Below, piece after piece: positions 30,730-32,657 of a stretch of DNA of 32,657 nt. The notes beneath the pieces were generated by a model. That model ran no database searches. It saw nothing but the letters and a program-made list of their open reading frames with translations, and was not told the origin of the DNA. How positions within the stretch are numbered: the stretch's first letter is position 1; the number at the start of each line of letters is the position of its first letter. The translations under genes were made by a program, and so were the position numbers. The stretch comes from Candidatus Sumerlaeota bacterium (GTDB lineage Bacteria > Sumerlaeota > Sumerlaeia > UBA8349), in NCBI GenBank assembly GCA_016931035.1, contig JAFGFN010000093.1, positions 1 to 32,657 on the forward strand, read 5' to 3'.

Positions 30730-31544
30730 CGACCTCGCTTCAAGAGGAACTCCGCAACCTCCCGCCTCAAAAACTCGAGGTGGAGGGGATCTCCAAGACG
30801 TTCCGCACGAAGCGGAACCGGTCGGTCGTTCGCGCGCTCGAGGACGTGACGGTTCGGGTGAACGAGGGGGAGTACGTCTGCCTCGTGGGACGGAGCGGTT
30901 GCGGCAAGACGACGCTTCTCAATCTCATCGCCGGGTTGGATCGACCCGACAGCGGCCGCATCCTGGTGGAAGGCACACCCATCAAGGGGCCGGGACGCGA
31001 CCGCATGGTCATGTTCCAGGAGACGGCGTTGTTTCCCTGGCTCGACGTGACGGGGAACGTTCTCTACGGTCTGAAGCTCAAACCCAACCTGACGCCCAAG
31101 GACCGGCGCGAGGTGGCGCGGTTCTATATCGAGATGGTGGGTCTCGACGAGTTCGAGCACGCCAGCATCCACGAGCTTTCGGGCGGCATGCAGCAGCGGG
31201 TCGCCCTGGCGCGGGCGCTGGCTCCCAACCCTCGCATCCTTCTGATGGACGAACCGTTCGGCGCGCTCGACGCCTTGACGCGCGAGCAACTCTACGGCGA
31301 CATTCAGGAAATCTGGCTCAAGCGCCGCAAGACGATCGTCTTTGTCACCCACAACGTGCGCGAGGCCGTCTGCCTTGGAGACCGCGTGCTCCTGTTCGCG
31401 CCGAACCCGGGACATTTGGTGGGCGAGTTCAAGATCGATCTGCCCCGGCCGCGCGACATCAACAGCGTCGAGTTGGCCGAATACTCTTCGACCATCACCC
31501 GCGCGCTCAAGGGATACGACCCGAAAGAGGAGGTCGCCGAATGA
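30726..31544 (+). CDS. ABC importer ATPase (sulfonate/nitrate/taurine class)
   Basis: This 272-residue cytoplasmic ATPase powers the neighbouring permease. Motifs in order are Walker A GRSGCGKTT (about residue 56), Q-loop MFQETALFPWLDV, signature LSGGMQQR, Walker B ILLMDEPFGALD, and the H-loop VTHN. It is of the SsuB/TauB/NrtD type. The start overlaps the binding-protein stop by 4 bases (ATGA, 30726-30729), and its own stop overlaps the permease start in the same way, so all three genes are translationally coupled. The first 15 residues or so precede the ATPase fold and are not conserved. Confidence 0.95.
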   Translation: MTTSLQEELRNLPPQKLEVEGISKTFRTKRNRSVVRALEDVTVRVNEGEYVCLVGRSGCGKTTLLNLIAGLDRPDSGRILVEGTPIKGPGRDRMVMFQETALFPWLDVTGNVLYGLKLKPNLTPKDRREVARFYIEMVGLDEFEHASIHELSGGMQQRVALARALAPNPRILLMDEPFGALDALTREQLYGDIQEIWLKRRKTIVFVTHNVREAVCLGDRVLLFAPNPGHLVGEFKIDLPRPRDINSVELAEYSSTITRALKGYDPKEEVAE

Positions 31545-32305
31545 AGCGAGTCGTCTCGTCGATTGTCTTCTTCGCCTCGATCGTTCTCGTCTGGTACGGA
31601 CTCGTGCGGCTCGGCATCTGGTCGTCGGTTCTTCTGCCCTCGCCCGTGAGCGTGGGCGAGTATCTGTACCACGAGACGATCGACGGGGTCTTGCCCGGCG
31701 CCATGTGGGTCACGTTCCGCCGTCTCATGGTCGGCTATTTCATTGGACTCGCCCTCGGTTTGCCGCTCGGGTTTCTCTCGGCCTTCTTCCGGGTGTTCCA
31801 AGACACGGTGGGGCTCATCGCCCTCGGTTTCCAGACCCTGCCGAGCGTGTGCTGGATTCCGCTCGCGCTTCTTTGGTTCGGCCAAACCGAGAGCGCCATG
31901 TTGTTCGTGGTCATCATGGGATCGTTGGGTTCGGTCATCATCGCGACCGAGACGGGCGTCAAGAACCTGCCGCCGATCTACGTGCGCGCGGCGCGCACCA
32001 TGGGATCGAAAGGGATTCACACCCTCTTGACCGTCGTGCTTCCGGCCTCGCTTCCCTACCTGGTGTCGGGAATGAAACAGGGTTGGGCGTTCGCCTGGCG
32101 CTCGCTGATGGCGGCCGAGATCTACGTGACTATTCTGACCGGTTTCGGTCTCGGGCAGCTCCTCCACTATGGCCGCGAGCTCCATGCGATGGAACAGGTC
32201 ATCGGCGTGATGCTCGTCATCGTTCTCCTAGGGCTCCTCGTCGACAAGGTCCTCTTCTCGCCTTGGGAGCGCTCGCTCCACCGTCGGTGGGGGAAGGCGC
32301 AATAG
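31541..32305 (+). CDS. ABC importer permease (sulfonate/nitrate/taurine class)
   Basis: This inner-membrane permease of 254 residues belongs to the binding-protein-dependent type (SsuC/TauC-like) with about six helices. The first helix is residues 5-27. The coupling motif is VRAARTMGSKGIHTLLTVV, and PASLPYLVSGMKQGWAFAWR continues it in the family pattern. The ATG at 31541 overlaps the ATPase stop (ATGA), which completes an SBP-ATPase-permease operon. The ribosome binding site GAGGAGG is inside the end of the ATPase gene. Nothing in the window after it indicates a fourth operon gene such as a sulfonate monooxygenase. Confidence 0.95.
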   Translation: MKRVVSSIVFFASIVLVWYGLVRLGIWSSVLLPSPVSVGEYLYHETIDGVLPGAMWVTFRRLMVGYFIGLALGLPLGFLSAFFRVFQDTVGLIALGFQTLPSVCWIPLALLWFGQTESAMLFVVIMGSLGSVIIATETGVKNLPPIYVRAARTMGSKGIHTLLTVVLPASLPYLVSGMKQGWAFAWRSLMAAEIYVTILTGFGLGQLLHYGRELHAMEQVIGVMLVIVLLGLLVDKVLFSPWERSLHRRWGKAQ

Positions 32306-32560
32306 AAGAAGTCCACTGGTTCGCAAATTCCCAGGTTCTCAGGTTCTCAGGTTCCATGTTCGAAAGCTGACAGGGCGGGGGATCGTTGCGGAGCGCGATA
32401 CTGAAGAGGGCTCAACAATCTATCGGGATCGGGATCGCTATCGAGAAGTCGGAAGGAATCGATCCCGATTTCGATCCCGATAGCGATTTCGAAAAATGGC
32501 GTTGTCCGACTTCGCCGCCAAACGTTCCTCTCGCTTTCCGTGAGACCAGGAAGACCAACC
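32306..32560. other. Repeat-rich region after the importer operon
   Basis: Three copies of a CAGGTTCT-like octamer occur at 32332-32355. A second, larger structure occurs at 32420-32492: a period-6 tract of ATCGGG-type units, then its inverted partner of CGATCC/CGATTT units. Together they can form an imperfect stem. Confidence 0.65.
32420..32492. repeat. Inverted pair of hexanucleotide repeat tracts
   Basis: The left arm (about 32420-32445) consists of ATCGGG, ATCGGG, ATCGCT and ATCGAG units. The right arm (about 32459-32492) consists of CGATCC, CGATTT, CGATCC, CGATAG and CGATTT units. The arms are largely complementary. Confidence 0.75.
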
Positions 32561-32657
32561 ATGAATCCTCGTCACTCTTGTCCAAAACAGAAAGGCGCGA
32601 TCTTCGTCTCGATATTGAAAACAAAGGACAAAAATGTCGTGAGCAAATGGGGTCACC
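32561..32657 (+). CDS. Possible start of a gene cut by the window end
   Basis: From ATG 32561 a frame stays open for 32 codons to the end of the window. AGGAAG lies about 8 bases upstream as a possible ribosome binding site. The peptide begins MNPRHSCPKQKGAIFVS. I do not recognise it, and a random open frame of this length is quite possible. Confidence 0.25.
   Translation, partial: MNPRHSCPKQKGAIFVSILKTKDKNVVSKWGH

Noticed and set aside
1..32657. tRNA or rRNA genes, CRISPR arrays, insertion sequences, prophage genes
   Set aside because: Reading through the gaps and frames gave no cloverleaf, no spacer-repeat pattern with constant repeats, and no transposase, integrase or phage structural protein.

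Overview
The window is GC-rich bacterial DNA with about 23 well-supported protein genes, no tRNA or rRNA genes, no CRISPR array and no recognisable transposase. Lipoprotein signals, Yej-type and sulfonate/nitrate-type importers and a FlaA1/CapD-type sugar dehydratase point to a Gram-negative-type cell envelope. A [FeFe]-hydrogenase maturation GTPase (HydF) points to anaerobic or fermentative metabolism. The unusual density of intergenic palindromes and short-period degenerate repeats resembles what I recall from uncultured planctomycete-, PVC- or Hydrogenedentota-like genomes. That is an impression, not a placement.

Layout. (1) 1-1313: argC, with a heptad repeat running up to its start codon. 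(2) 1465-7142: a pectin-degradation cluster. A secreted PL1 pectate lyase (+) faces a minus-strand group of two GH28 polygalacturonases, a lipoprotein-type acetolactate decarboxylase between them, and a small DUF2007 protein. (3) 7353-11924 (-): yejA-yejB-yejE importer genes, with a large insertion in YejE and no ATPase gene. (4) 12265-14124 (+): a GbsR/MarR-type regulator with a consensus promoter and an overlapping palindromic operator, followed by an ArsA/Get3-type ATPase with an HSP20-like tail. (5) 14614-19116 (-): aspartate ammonia-lyase, a SPASM-like radical SAM protein, an orphan addiction-module antitoxin, a roughly 200-bp nested palindrome, and hydF. (6) 19608-22862 (+): a large secreted M6 metalloprotease with C-terminal repeats. 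(7) 22989-25812 (+): a SulP transporter fused to STAS and CBS domains, with a separate CBS protein downstream. (8) 25904-29420 (+): a CapD/PglF-type dehydratase overlapping a gene that fuses an endonuclease III-like Fe-S region to RadC. (9) 29755-32305 (+): a three-gene importer of the sulfonate/nitrate/taurine class whose genes overlap as ATGA. The last 350 bases are repeats and perhaps the start of another gene.

How the genes may work together. The pectate lyase and the two GH28 enzymes would cut pectin outside the cytoplasm. The adjacent Yej-like importer could take up the products, although its family usually carries peptides. AspA, the radical SAM protein and HydF lie on one strand, in a context like that of hydrogenase-maturation loci in anaerobes, but hydE and hydG are not in the window. 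The most unusual items are the Fe-S/RadC fusion, the in-frame 9-bp repeat inside hydF, the family of 9-2-9 palindromes, the nested palindrome upstream of hydF, and the operator-controlled GbsR/ArsA pair.
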